Of a DNA stretch of 64,000 bases, positions 1-8,742 are shown in pieces; the first letter of the stretch is position 1, and every line of letters starts with the position of its first letter. The notes under the pieces are model-generated. The model made no database searches. It saw nothing but the letters and a program-made list of their open reading frames with translations, and was not told the DNA's origin. The stretch is from positions 1,397,628-1,461,627 of the forward strand of contig NZ_CP116619.1 in NCBI RefSeq assembly GCF_030409055.1, given 5' to 3'. This DNA is from Trichocoleus desertorum NBK24 (lineage in GTDB: Bacteria; Cyanobacteriota; Cyanobacteriia; FACHB-46). The translations under genes were made by a program, and so were the position numbers.

Positions 1-216
<216 letters not shown>

Positions 217-255
217 CTATTGTTGAGATCTGTATGTTGGGCTTAGTTTTTGGTT

Positions 256-310
256 GATGGGCTGCTAGCGGTCAGCTTGGTTAACTGACCATTGACTCTA
301 GCAACCCATC
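256..310 (-). promoter_or_regulatory. rpoB-rpoC1 intercistronic hairpin
   Basis: Arms GATGGGCTGCTAG (256-268) and CTAGCAACCCATC (298-310) pair with one C-A mismatch, and an inner stem GGTCAG (270-275) / CTGACC (285-290) continues the fold. No T-run follows on the minus strand, so it does not look like an intrinsic terminator. A role in RNA processing or stability between two polymerase genes is inference. Confidence 0.55.
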
Positions 311-320
311 TCGCATTAAC

Positions 321-3300
321 TTAGGCGTCTTCTTCTTCCAGTTCGTCTCTGGAGATAGATTCGTAGGTGGGCCGAGAGGGGGCTCGACGGCTATTAACAT
401 CTGCCATCAGGTCTACCTCTACATCTCGGCTAGTTCCATCCTCCTTCGTTTCTACCTTGTGAACCGCAATATCTAGGCAAAGGGACTGCAATTCCCGCAT
501 CAGCACCTTGAAGGATTCTGGCGTTCCGGGACGAGGAATGGCTTTTCCTTTGACGATCGCATTAAGGGCTTCATTCCGACCTTGCATATCATCCGACTTC
601 ACAGTCAACAACTCTTGCAAGGTGTAGGCAGCACCGAAGGCTTCCAACGCCCACACTTCCATCTCTCCGAAGCGCTGTCCCCCTTGTTGAGCTTTACCGC
701 CCAAGGGTTGCTGCGTTACGAGCGAATAAGGTCCAGTAGAACGAGCGTGAATCTTGTCATCAACCAAGTGAACCAGCTTCAGCATATAAGCTTTACCAAT
801 GGTCACAGGTTGATCAAAGGGTTCGCCAGTCCGACCATCAAACACTTGAATCTTGCCAGCATTATCCGGGTCAAATAGCCAATCTTGGCCCTTCTTCTTA
901 CTGGCTTCTAGAAGCTTGCCATGCACGGTTTCACGAGATTTCTCCGCTCCATGCATTTCGTCAAAAGGAACCACCTTGAAGCGGACATCTAGATTCTCTC
1001 CAGCCCAAGCTAAGAGACATTCAAAGACTTGACCGACGTTCATCCGGGAAGGCACACCCAAGGGGTTGAGCACAATATCCACAGGACGGCCATCTGGCAA
1101 GTAAGGCATGTCTTCAATCGGCAGAATCCGGGAAATAATCCCCTTGTTACCGTGGCGACCCGCCATCTTGTCACCCACTTGGATCTTGCGCTTCTGGGCT
1201 ACATAAACCCGCACAACCATGTTGGCACCCGGAGGCAGTTCATCCCCTTGCTCACGAGTAAAGACTCGCACATCCACAACTCGGCCTTTTTCGCCGTTAG
1301 GAACACGCAGGGAGTTATCGCGAACATCTCTGGCTTTTTCACCAAAGATGGCTCGTAGTAGCTTTTCTTCGGGAGGCTGGTCTGATTCCCCTTTGGGTGT
1401 TACCTTACCAACCAGAATGTCGCCTGCTTCTACCCAAGCACCAATCCGAATAATGCCACTTTCATCCAGTTGCCGAAGCGAGTCTTCACCGACGTTAGGA
1501 ATTTCACGGGTGATTTCTTCGGGTCCGAGTTTGGTCTGACGCGCTTCAATTTCGTATTTTTCAACGTGAATCGAAGTGTACACATCATCAGAAACTAGGC
1601 GCTCGCTGATCAGGATCGCGTCCTCATAGTTGTAGCCTTCCCAAGGCATGTAGGCTACCAGAACGTTTTGTCCTAAGGCTAATTCTCCGCCCTCGGTGGC
1701 TGAGCCATCGGCTAAGACTTGACCTGCCACGACGCGATCGCCCACAAACACGATGGGGCGTTGATTCAAGCAGGTATCTTGGTTAGACCGCTGATACTTC
1801 TGCATGGGATACTCAATTTCGCGACCTTGAGGCTCTCTTACTCGCAGCTTATCAGCCGCTACATAAGTTACTTCACCAGCGGTTCGGCTAACCACAACCA
1901 TACCGGAGTCACGTGCCGCTTGAGCTTCCAAACCTGTCCCCACTAAGGGCCGCTCTGGCCGTAATAGAGGTACAGCCTGACGTTGCATGTTGGAACCCAT
2001 CAAAGCTCGGTTCGCATCGTCATGCTCTAGGAAAGGAATCAACGAAGCTGCCACCGAAATGATTTGCACCGGAGAGACAGCCACATAGTCTACTTGGTCA
2101 GGCGTAGTAGTCGTGAAGTCCTGACGGTAACGCACTGGAACGGTCACGCCTTGAATGAAGCCTTCCTCATCCATCGGGATGTCGCCTGGAGCAACTCGCA
2201 AATCGTCCTCTTCATCGGCGGTCATATAGATGGGGGGTTGGTCTTTCAAAACCCGTCCCATTTCAACCGGATAAAAAGGAGTTTCAATGAAACCGTAGGA
2301 ATTGACACGGGCATGAGTTGCCAACGAGCCGATCAAGCCAGCGTTAGGGCCTTCTGGAGTTTCAATCGGACAAATCCGTCCATAGTGGCTAGGGTGAATA
2401 TCCCGCACCGCAAAGCCCGCCCGCTCCCGTGTTAAACCGCCAGGGCCTAAGGCACTGAGACGGCGTTTGTGGGTCAACTCAGCCAGAGGATTGGTTTGGT
2501 CCATGAACTGAGACAGTTGGCTAGAACCAAAGAACTCTTTAATTGCGGCAACCAAAGGTTTTGGGTTCACCAAAGACGCAGGGGTCAAAGAATCTGCATC
2601 CGAAACCGTCATCCGTTCCCGAATAATTCGCTCTAAACGGTTGAGACCAACTCTGACTTGGTTTTGCAGCAACTCACCGACAGAGCGCACCCGACGGTTG
2701 CCTAAGTGATCGATGTCATCAATACTGCCAATATCAAATTCCAAGTTGATCAGATAATCAATGGCAGCCAAGATATCCTGAGCGGTCAGGACTCGAACTG
2801 TATCTGCCACATTGAGTCTGAGCTTCTTGTTGAGTTTGTAGCGACCGACTCGACCCAAGTCATAACGCTTAGGATCAAAGAAGCGAGAATCCAACAGCTG
2901 CTGTCCACCAGAAACAGTCGGAGGCTCACCTGGACGCAGTTTGCGATAAAGCTCCATCAAAGCTTCTTCTTCGCTAAACTGGCCTTCCTTCTCAATTGTT
3001 TTCTGGAAGTACTCTGGATGACGTAGCGCATCAAAAATTTCGTTATCGCTGAGACCCAATGCCTTCAACAGCACCTGAGCAGACAGCTTGCGGGTTTTGT
3101 CGATCCGCACCCACACCAAGTCATTTTTATCAGTCTCAAACTTGAGCCAAGCGCCTCGGTTGGGAATCAAGCTGGCATTGTAGGTACGACGACCATTTTT
3201 ATCGGTTTCAGATTTATAGTAGACGCCAGGGCTACGAACAATCTGATTGACGATAACTCGCTCAGCACCGTTAATAATGAAGGTACCGCGATCGGTCATC

Positions 3301-3620
3301 AAAGGCAGGTCACCGATGAACACTTCCTGCTCTTTAATTTCACCCGTCTCTTTGTTAATCAGGCGAGTGGGGACATACATCTGAACAGCGTAGGTACCAT
3401 CCCGTCGCTTCGCTTCATCAACGTCGTACTTAGGCCGCTTCAGTTTGTAATTCTTACCTAAGAAATGTAGCTCCAGTTTGCCTGTGTAATCGGTAATAGG
3501 CGAAAAGCTCTCTAGCTCTTCGATGAGTCCCTCTTCTAAGAACCAGCGAAAACTGGATCGCTGAATCTCAACTAAATCTGGAAGGGTGAAGGCCAGTGCA
3601 GTTTGAGTCTGATTAGTCAT
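321..3620 (-). CDS. rpoB: RNA polymerase beta subunit
   Basis: This gene encodes the catalytic beta subunit of RNA polymerase, 1099 residues from ATG 3620. Family landmarks are visible in order: the N-terminal [20 protein letters not shown], the protrusion/lobe region, the [20 protein letters not shown] motif of the rifampicin-binding fork (middle third), [20 protein letters not shown] near the active site, and the C-terminal [18 protein letters not shown]. An in-frame GTG at 3641 would add seven residues, but a GAGGAG ribosome binding site sits just before ATG 3620, which I prefer. The length is typical of cyanobacterial RpoB. It lies between tatD and rpoC1, a common cyanobacterial order. 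Confidence 0.98.
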   Translation of the reverse strand: MTNQTQTALAFTLPDLVEIQRSSFRWFLEEGLIEELESFSPITDYTGKLELHFLGKNYKLKRPKYDVDEAKRRDGTYAVQMYVPTRLINKETGEIKEQEVFIGDLPLMTDRGTFIINGAERVIVNQIVRSPGVYYKSETDKNGRRTYNASLIPNRGAWLKFETDKNDLVWVRIDKTRKLSAQVLLKALGLSDNEIFDALRHPEYFQKTIEKEGQFSEEEALMELYRKLRPGEPPTVSGGQQLLDSRFFDPKRYDLGRVGRYKLNKKLRLNVADTVRVLTAQDILAAIDYLINLEFDIGSIDDIDHLGNRRVRSVGELLQNQVRVGLNRLERIIRERMTVSDADSLTPASLVNPKPLVAAIKEFFGSSQLSQFMDQTNPLAELTHKRRLSALGPGGLTRERAGFAVRDIHPSHYGRICPIETPEGPNAGLIGSLATHARVNSYGFIETPFYPVEMGRVLKDQPPIYMTADEEDDLRVAPGDIPMDEEGFIQGVTVPVRYRQDFTTTTPDQVDYVAVSPVQIISVAASLIPFLEHDDANRALMGSNMQRQAVPLLRPERPLVGTGLEAQAARDSGMVVVSRTAGEVTYVAADKLRVREPQGREIEYPMQKYQRSNQDTCLNQRPIVFVGDRVVAGQVLADGSATEGGELALGQNVLVAYMPWEGYNYEDAILISERLVSDDVYTSIHVEKYEIEARQTKLGPEEITREIPNVGEDSLRQLDESGIIRIGAWVEAGDILVGKVTPKGESDQPPEEKLLRAIFGEKARDVRDNSLRVPNGEKGRVVDVRVFTREQGDELPPGANMVVRVYVAQKRKIQVGDKMAGRHGNKGIISRILPIEDMPYLPDGRPVDIVLNPLGVPSRMNVGQVFECLLAWAGENLDVRFKVVPFDEMHGAEKSRETVHGKLLEASKKKGQDWLFDPDNAGKIQVFDGRTGEPFDQPVTIGKAYMLKLVHLVDDKIHARSTGPYSLVTQQPLGGKAQQGGQRFGEMEVWALEAFGAAYTLQELLTVKSDDMQGRNEALNAIVKGKAIPRPGTPESFKVLMRELQSLCLDIAVHKVETKEDGTSRDVEVDLMADVNSRRAPSRPTYESISRDELEEEDA

Positions 3621-4017
3621 GCGTCTCCTCAGGAGGGTCACGCCCAGCGCGAGTCCCAGATGTTATGCGATCTGCACAAAAATGTCAATAGAAAACTTTG
3701 GACCCTGACGAGAAGGACCCAAAGGCGTAGTCTAACGAATTAAATGAGCAGTTGAAAGATTTAAGGTAGTCTCCAATGGGCTGTTTAGCTAAGCAGCTGA
3801 AATTTTTTAGTTGAGGTGAGGAGAACTGTCGGCACCTTCCCAAATCAAGGAAGAGACAGGAGCAGTTTCCCAATAGCGTCTGCTCAAGGGGTTGTTGACT
3901 GACGCCACAAAATCGCTACTGTTGACACTCTTACCATTATGACGTAAGCGGAGGCAATTTGTGGGCTGTAGTTTTGTACTCAGCCATCAAATTCTAAAGC
4001 TTACTTAGAACTAAGGG
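3621..4017. other. rpoB upstream region, 397 bp without a convincing gene
   Basis: The stretch between tatD and rpoB should carry the rpoB leader and possibly a promoter. An imperfect hairpin (CTTTGG 3696-3701 with CCAAAG 3719-3724, with internal mismatches) lies about 75 bases upstream of the rpoB start. A small inverted repeat CTTAG-AA-CTAAG sits just past the tatD stop. A 62-codon minus ORF at 3685-3873 has no recognisable features and I do not call it. Confidence 0.4.
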
Positions 4018-4842
4018 TTAGGAGTAAGAGATAGCGGGGACTCCAGATGCTTTCGGCGGCAGCTGAGGTAAACCAAAAAGCTGACAAGCGTTCTGCGTCG
4101 TCTGTGCTGCTAGCACTTCTAGAGGCACAGAGCGCAGCTGCGCAACTTGCTCCGCCACATAGCGCACGTAAGCAGGTTCATTTCGTCGCTCTCCTCGCTT
4201 GGGAACAGGAGCCAAAAAGGGGCAATCTGTTTCTACAAGGAGGCGATCGCTGGGCACCATACGGGCAGAAGCTTGAATTCCAGCCGCATTTTTGAAAGTC
4301 ACCGTACCACTAAAACTGATATAGAGACCTAACTCTAGGAACCATTCAGTTTCGGTCGGTGTCCCTCCCCAACAGTGCATCACACCGCGAACAGGACCTC
4401 GGTGTTGCCAGAAACCCCTTAACAACTGAGCCATTTCTGGTGCAGCATCTCGACAATGAATAATCACTGGCACGCTTAACTCTTGAGCGATCGCAAGTTG
4501 AGCTTGAAATGCTGCTATCTGCTGTTGCCGATTATCTGCTTTGTAAAAGTCTAAGCCTGTTTCACCAATCGCCACCACTCGCGAGTCGGAAGAGGCCAGC
4601 TCTAAGATTTGAGCGCGAGAATTAGATGTCCATTTGTCTGTATCCAGTGGGTGCAAACCCACCGCAAAAGACAACTCAGGAAAGCGATCGGCGATCGCTT
4701 GAATACCGCTAAACTCCGTTGGCTCTACGCAAGAGTGAATCAAGCGAACCACTCCAGCCTCTCGCCAGCGCTGAGCTACAGCTTCCAAGTCAGGCTGAAA
4801 CGTTTCGAAGTTGATATGGACGTGCGTATCAATCAACTGCAT
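4018..4842 (-). CDS. tatD: TatD family metal-dependent hydrolase (DNase)
   Basis: TatD proteins are TIM-barrel metal-dependent hydrolases with 3'-5' exonuclease activity. The sequence opens with [13 protein letters not shown], whose DTHVH is the first metal-binding motif. It continues with GETGLDFY (metal-binding Glu), [16 protein letters not shown] and the late [10 protein letters not shown], all standard for the family. ATG 4842 starts directly at the conserved N-terminus and gives 274 residues. The frame is also open to GTG 4881, but the 13 extra residues match nothing familiar. The gene sits between rpsT and rpoB on the same strand. Confidence 0.93.
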   Translation of the reverse strand: MQLIDTHVHINFETFQPDLEAVAQRWREAGVVRLIHSCVEPTEFSGIQAIADRFPELSFAVGLHPLDTDKWTSNSRAQILELASSDSRVVAIGETGLDFYKADNRQQQIAAFQAQLAIAQELSVPVIIHCRDAAPEMAQLLRGFWQHRGPVRGVMHCWGGTPTETEWFLELGLYISFSGTVTFKNAAGIQASARMVPSDRLLVETDCPFLAPVPKRGERRNEPAYVRYVAEQVAQLRSVPLEVLAAQTTQNACQLFGLPQLPPKASGVPAISYS

Positions 4843-4942
4843 AAGCAAGTCACTGATTGGTCTTAATGGGAACAACCTCACTAAATGAGGTTAGAGCAGA
4901 ATTTGAAATTGCATCCATCAAGCCCACAACCCCTAGCAGCAA

Positions 4943-4968
4943 AATTGTCTGGTGCTCAGGCACCAGAC
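4943..4968 (-). terminator. Intrinsic terminator downstream of rpsT
   Basis: A perfect 9-bp stem, GTCTGGTGC (4947-4955) with GCACCAGAC (4960-4968), closes a TCAG tetraloop. On the minus strand it is followed by AATTTT. It lies 55 bases past the rpsT stop and before tatD, so it probably ends or attenuates the rpsT transcript. Confidence 0.75.
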
Positions 4969-5023
4969 TACCGCTACTCAAAGTTTAGTTGTCAGCAACA
5001 AACCTCAACCCTTAGGCTGCCAA

Positions 5024-5329
5024 CTAGGAGGCAGCGGAAACGGGGGAGTTTTTGCTTTTTAGCACTTTAGCCAGGTTTGACTTTTTGCGAGCGCCATTAT
5101 TAGGATGCAGCACGCCTCGCTTCACAGCTTTATCAATTTTGCTGTAAGCGTTGGCCATATGCTGTTGTACTTCTTGCATTAGCTCAGGGCTAGGATTCGC
5201 TGCATAGGTGTCTACAGCTGCTAAGTACTTTTTCATCAGGGTTTTAACCGCTGATTTGTAGGTTTTGTTGCGCAAACGGTTGCGTTCTGCGATCTTGACG
5301 CGTTTGATAGCGGACTTAATATTCGCCAC
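5024..5329 (-). CDS. rpsT: 30S ribosomal protein S20
   Basis: S20 is a small basic protein that binds 16S rRNA in the body of the 30S subunit. The 101-residue product begins [21 protein letters not shown] and is lysine/arginine-rich throughout. It includes the family's [20 protein letters not shown] region near the C-terminus. Translation starts at GTG 5329. A strong hairpin terminator follows, then tatD and rpoB on the same strand. Confidence 0.97.
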   Translation of the reverse strand: MANIKSAIKRVKIAERNRLRNKTYKSAVKTLMKKYLAAVDTYAANPSPELMQEVQQHMANAYSKIDKAVKRGVLHPNNGARKKSNLAKVLKSKNSPVSAAS

Positions 5330-5438
5330 AGCCAGTCCTAAGGAAACTCTCTACAACTACTTGGAAAGAAATAAAATACCAGAAAAACTAATATAGCATC
5401 TCCTTACCCTATTCCGATCCTTCAAAAATCCAGGTTAA

Positions 5439-5476
5439 GCTAGAGAGGCGAGTACGGGTTTGTCAAACCCGCTCTC
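5439..5476 (+). promoter_or_regulatory. Hairpin in the divergent rpsT/hisD spacer
   Basis: CGGGTT (5455-5460) pairs with AACCCG (5466-5471) around a five-base loop. Flanking GAGAG and CTCTC could extend it. It lies about 40 bases upstream of the hisD start, in the spacer shared with rpsT. There is no T-run on the plus side, so a leader structure is likelier than a terminator. Confidence 0.35.
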
Positions 5477-5512
5477 CGACGGGTAATTCCTAAGAGACTG
5501 CATTCTGACTCC

Positions 5513-6829
5513 ATGCTGCGAATTATTACTCAGCGAACTGAGGCACGAACCGAACTACGGCGTATTTGCGATCGCACTCACGATGACCAAGTGTTTCACA
5601 AAGAAGCCACGGTTCGCGAAGTGTTACAAGCTGTGAAGCGTCAAGGCGATCGAGCCCTGTTACACTACACAGCCGAATTTGATCAACAAGAATTAAAACC
5701 TGAAGAGTTACGTGTCAGTGGCTCAGAGTTAGATGCTGCTTACCAGCAGGTATCGAAGGAGTTACTAGATGCGATTCGTCTGGCTCGTAAGCAAATTGAA
5801 GCGTTTCATCGGCAACGAGTCCCTAAAAGCTGGGTTCAGTTTGGTGAAGATGATGTAGTTCTAGGCAAGCGCTACACCCCAGTTGATCGAGCGGGGCTCT
5901 ATGTGCCTGGGGGCCGAGGGGCTTACCCTAGTACAGTTTTGATGAACGCGATCCCGGCGATGGTGGCCCAGGTGCCTAGAATCGCGATCGTGACCCCACC
6001 AGGACCCGAAAAATCGGTCAACCCAGCCGTACTGGTGGCAGCTCAAGAAGCAGGCGTTCAAGAGATTTATCGAGTGGGGGGAGCACAGGCGATCGCCGCT
6101 TTGGCGTTTGGCACCGAAACCATTCCCAAAGTAGACGTGATCACTGGCCCCGGAAATATCTATGTGACTCTCGCTAAGAAGTTGGTTTATGGCACTGTTG
6201 GCATTGACTCTCTAGCTGGCCCCTCAGAGGTATTGGTAATCGCAGACGAAACTGCCAACCCAGTCTATGTAGCGGCTGATCTGCTAGCTCAAGCAGAACA
6301 TGACCCAATGGCAGCGGCAATATTAATTACGACAGACTCTTCTCTAGCTCTCAAAGTGGTCGCGGAAGTAGAGCAACAACTAATTGACCACCCCAGACGT
6401 ATCCCTACGGAAAAGGCGATCGCGCACTACGGCTTGATCATCGTGGTCGATTCCCTGGAAACTGCGGCTGAGCTGTCCAATGAGTTCGCGCCAGAACACT
6501 TAGAGCTAGAAATCGCCGACCCGTGGGCCTTGATTGATCACATTCGTCACGCTGGTGCTATTTTCTTAGGCTCCTCGACCCCAGAAGCGGTAGGAGACTA
6601 TTTAGCAGGCCCAAACCACACCCTACCTACCTCTGGCTCGGCTCGCTATGCTTCTGCCCTCGGTGTTGAGACCTTTATGAAGCACTCCAGCTTGATTCAG
6701 TACAGCCCAGCAGCGCTGCAAAAAGTTTCCGCAGCCATAGATGTTTTAGCAACCGAAGAAGGGCTAACTTCCCATGCCGACTCAGTTCGCCTCAGAACCC
6801 AACCCAAGCAGGTAGATCCACAATCCTAA
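5513..6829 (+). CDS. hisD: Histidinol dehydrogenase
   Basis: HisD catalyses the last two steps of histidine biosynthesis, oxidising L-histidinol to histidine with two NAD+ and using a bound zinc. The 438-residue protein shows the family's YVPGGRGAYPSTVLMNAIPA segment (about residue 127), GPGNIYVTLAKK, the GPSEVLVIADE motif, AEHDPMAAA with zinc/catalytic residues, FAPEHLEL with the catalytic Glu-His, and GPNHTLPTSG near the C-terminus. ATG 5513 is the natural start and the length is normal. It is divergent from rpsT, and no other his gene is nearby, as is usual in cyanobacteria. Confidence 0.97.
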   Translation: MLRIITQRTEARTELRRICDRTHDDQVFHKEATVREVLQAVKRQGDRALLHYTAEFDQQELKPEELRVSGSELDAAYQQVSKELLDAIRLARKQIEAFHRQRVPKSWVQFGEDDVVLGKRYTPVDRAGLYVPGGRGAYPSTVLMNAIPAMVAQVPRIAIVTPPGPEKSVNPAVLVAAQEAGVQEIYRVGGAQAIAALAFGTETIPKVDVITGPGNIYVTLAKKLVYGTVGIDSLAGPSEVLVIADETANPVYVAADLLAQAEHDPMAAAILITTDSSLALKVVAEVEQQLIDHPRRIPTEKAIAHYGLIIVVDSLETAAELSNEFAPEHLELEIADPWALIDHIRHAGAIFLGSSTPEAVGDYLAGPNHTLPTSGSARYASALGVETFMKHSSLIQYSPAALQKVSAAIDVLATEEGLTSHADSVRLRTQPKQVDPQS

Positions 6830-6841
6830 AAAAAGCAAAAT

Positions 6842-6938
6842 TTAGGCACTAACGCTGGAAAGATCGCTAAGCTAGCTGAAAGCGCTTCTCGTACCCACTG
6901 CAAGCTAGCTCTTTTCAGCGTCAGAAGTTGATGCCTAA
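6842..6938 (+). promoter_or_regulatory. Long multi-stem structure between hisD and the usp gene
   Basis: Three nested pairings are visible: TTAGGCA (6842-6848) with TGCCTAA (6932-6938); ACGCTGGAAAGA (6852-6863) with TCTTTTCAGCGT (6910-6921), complete if one G-U pair is allowed; and GCTAGCT (6871-6877) with AGCTAGC (6903-6909). No T-run follows. It ends 46 bases upstream of the usp start, so it may be a leader element, a processing site or a small RNA. Confidence 0.5.
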
Positions 6939-6984
6939 CAGTAGGACATGACTAAGGCTGCTTTGCATTGTTAGGAGGCCCGTT

Positions 6985-7416
6985 GTGTTGAAAACAATTG
7001 TGATCGCCCTAGATAGTTCGGGATTAGCTGAGCAAGTCATGCAAGCTTTGCAAGCACTAGTGCTGCAACCTTCGACCAAAATCGTCTTAGCTCATGTTAT
7101 TTCTCCTTCAGAAGAGGAAAGAGAATTAGCCGCTGATCAGCCTCATCAGGACTTTGAACCACTTCCCTACCGTAATTTAGAGAAGCAATTACAGTCCTAT
7201 CAAGCAACTCTAACTTGTCCGAGTGAACTAGAAATTGTGAGTGGCGACCCCGCCGAGGAAATCGTGCGGCTTGCCAATATCTATGAAGCAGACTTGATTA
7301 TGATTGGCAGTCGAGGTCTGACAGGCTTAAACCGGATCATTCAGGGATCAGTAAGCAGCCAGGTAGTAGAAAGCGCTCCCTGCTCAGTTTGGGTCGTAAA
7401 ACCCAAATTCCAGTAA
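6985..7416 (+). CDS. Universal stress protein, UspA family
   Basis: This is a single-domain universal stress protein of 143 residues. The N-terminal strand TIVIALDSSG and the C-terminal ATP-binding motif are clear: GSRGLTGLNRIIQGSVS matches the G-x2-G-x9-G-S/T pattern of ATP-binding Usp proteins, followed by the typical APCSVWVV end. Such proteins are cytosolic and linked to stress survival, but the specific role here is unknown. The start is GTG 6985, or TTG 6988 immediately after it; a perfect AGGAGG lies 7 bases before the GTG. The structured spacer upstream (6842-6938) could control it. Confidence 0.9.
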   Translation: MLKTIVIALDSSGLAEQVMQALQALVLQPSTKIVLAHVISPSEEERELAADQPHQDFEPLPYRNLEKQLQSYQATLTCPSELEIVSGDPAEEIVRLANIYEADLIMIGSRGLTGLNRIIQGSVSSQVVESAPCSVWVVKPKFQ

Positions 7417-7679
7417 TCGGTTAGTAATCGCTAGAAAACCTAAACCCAATGACAGCAAGGTTAATCTTGCATGTCAAACTTTCTCATTCCTTCAAGAAAG
7501 CTCAGGCTTGATGAATTTTATACTTGACTCTGCTGGCGCAGCGATCGCAGAGGTGCTTGCACAGTAGACAGGTCAGGGCTTTTGGAAACAGACTGTGAAA
7601 ACTCACTCAGGTTGCAGAGTCATCCTTAACTCTAATACACTCCTAGCCAAGACCAGTCATCATTACCCTACCCCTTGCC

Positions 7680-8642
7680 ATGTTTGCAAGTTCAGACAAT
7701 CCTGAACTCTCTATCGTTATTCCTTTTTATAACGAGGCGCTCAACATTGATCACCTGTTTGAGCGGTTACTCTCGGTACTCGATCAACTCCAAGTTCAGT
7801 ACGAAGTTATTTGCATTAATGATGGCAGTCAAGATGACACGCTAAAGTACTTAGTGAAGCATCACCAGCGTCGGCCTGAAATTAAGGTGATTAACTTATC
7901 CCGTAATTTTGGCAAGGAAGTGGCCCTCACCGCAGGTCTAGATTTTAGCCAAGGGGCCGCTGTCGTTCCCATTGATGCTGATTTACAAGATCCGCCCGAA
8001 TTAATTGGAGATTTGATGGCAAAGTGGCGGGAAGGCTACGATGTTGTATTTGCAACACGGCGATCGCGACAGGGAGAAAGTTGGATCAAGCGCTGGACTG
8101 CGGATGTGTTTTATCGCCTTATCGGACGCATGAGCCAAGTCCCGATTCCTCGAAACACCGGAGACTTCCGCTTACTCGATCGCCGTGTCATTGATGCCCT
8201 CAAGCAAATGCCAGAAAGAACTCGCTTCATGAAAGGGCTATTTGCTTGGGTCGGATTCAAACAAGCAGCGGTGTTTTACGATCGCCCCCAACGCTACAAA
8301 GGCACAACAACCTGGAATTACTGGCGCTTGTGGAACTTTGCCGTAGATGGCATTACTTCTTTTAGCTTCCTACCCTTAAAAGTTTGGAGCTATTTGGGTC
8401 TATCTCTCTCCATTCCCTCATTTTGCTACGCTACTTTTCTGGTTGTGCGGACTTTAATCTTCGGGATCGATGTACCTGGTTATGCCTCCTTAATGGTGGT
8501 TGTCTTATTTTTAGGTGGCATCCAACTAATCACGCTCGGCATCATTGGTGAATACTTAGGTCGAGTTTACGAAGAAGTCAAGCGAAGACCACTTTATTTA
8601 GTCCGAGAAGCCTATGGCTTTAAGACCACTAATCCCGAATAG
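7680..8642 (+). CDS. GT2 family glycosyltransferase with two C-terminal membrane segments
   Basis: This resembles the polyprenyl-phosphate sugar transferases of the DPM1/GtrB group, which move a hexose from a nucleotide sugar to a lipid carrier at the cytoplasmic membrane. The GT-A domain spans about residues 8-170, with SIVIPFYNEALNI at the front and the DADLQDPPE metal/nucleotide motif near residue 100. Two hydrophobic helices follow at about 235-260 and 272-296, as in GtrB. The length of 320 residues is normal. It precedes the kinase at 8743 by 100 bases on the same strand. The sugar and acceptor cannot be read from the sequence. Confidence 0.9.
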   Translation: MFASSDNPELSIVIPFYNEALNIDHLFERLLSVLDQLQVQYEVICINDGSQDDTLKYLVKHHQRRPEIKVINLSRNFGKEVALTAGLDFSQGAAVVPIDADLQDPPELIGDLMAKWREGYDVVFATRRSRQGESWIKRWTADVFYRLIGRMSQVPIPRNTGDFRLLDRRVIDALKQMPERTRFMKGLFAWVGFKQAAVFYDRPQRYKGTTTWNYWRLWNFAVDGITSFSFLPLKVWSYLGLSLSIPSFCYATFLVVRTLIFGIDVPGYASLMVVVLFLGGIQLITLGIIGEYLGRVYEEVKRRPLYLVREAYGFKTTNPE

Positions 8643-8742
8643 CTTCATTTAACTTTTTCAGCAGCGATTGACAACGAATACAATGCCAATATCGTGACTC
8701 CTATATTTTGGAGCTAGCGATAGGTAGACTCTGCTGTATTCT

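Noticed and set aside
582-3026. Several plus-strand ORFs inside the rpoB region
   Set aside because: They are antisense to an intact, strongly conserved gene and their translations match no family.
3685-3873. 62-codon minus-strand ORF upstream of rpoB
   Set aside because: No ribosome binding site, no recognisable motif, and it lies in the expected rpoB leader.
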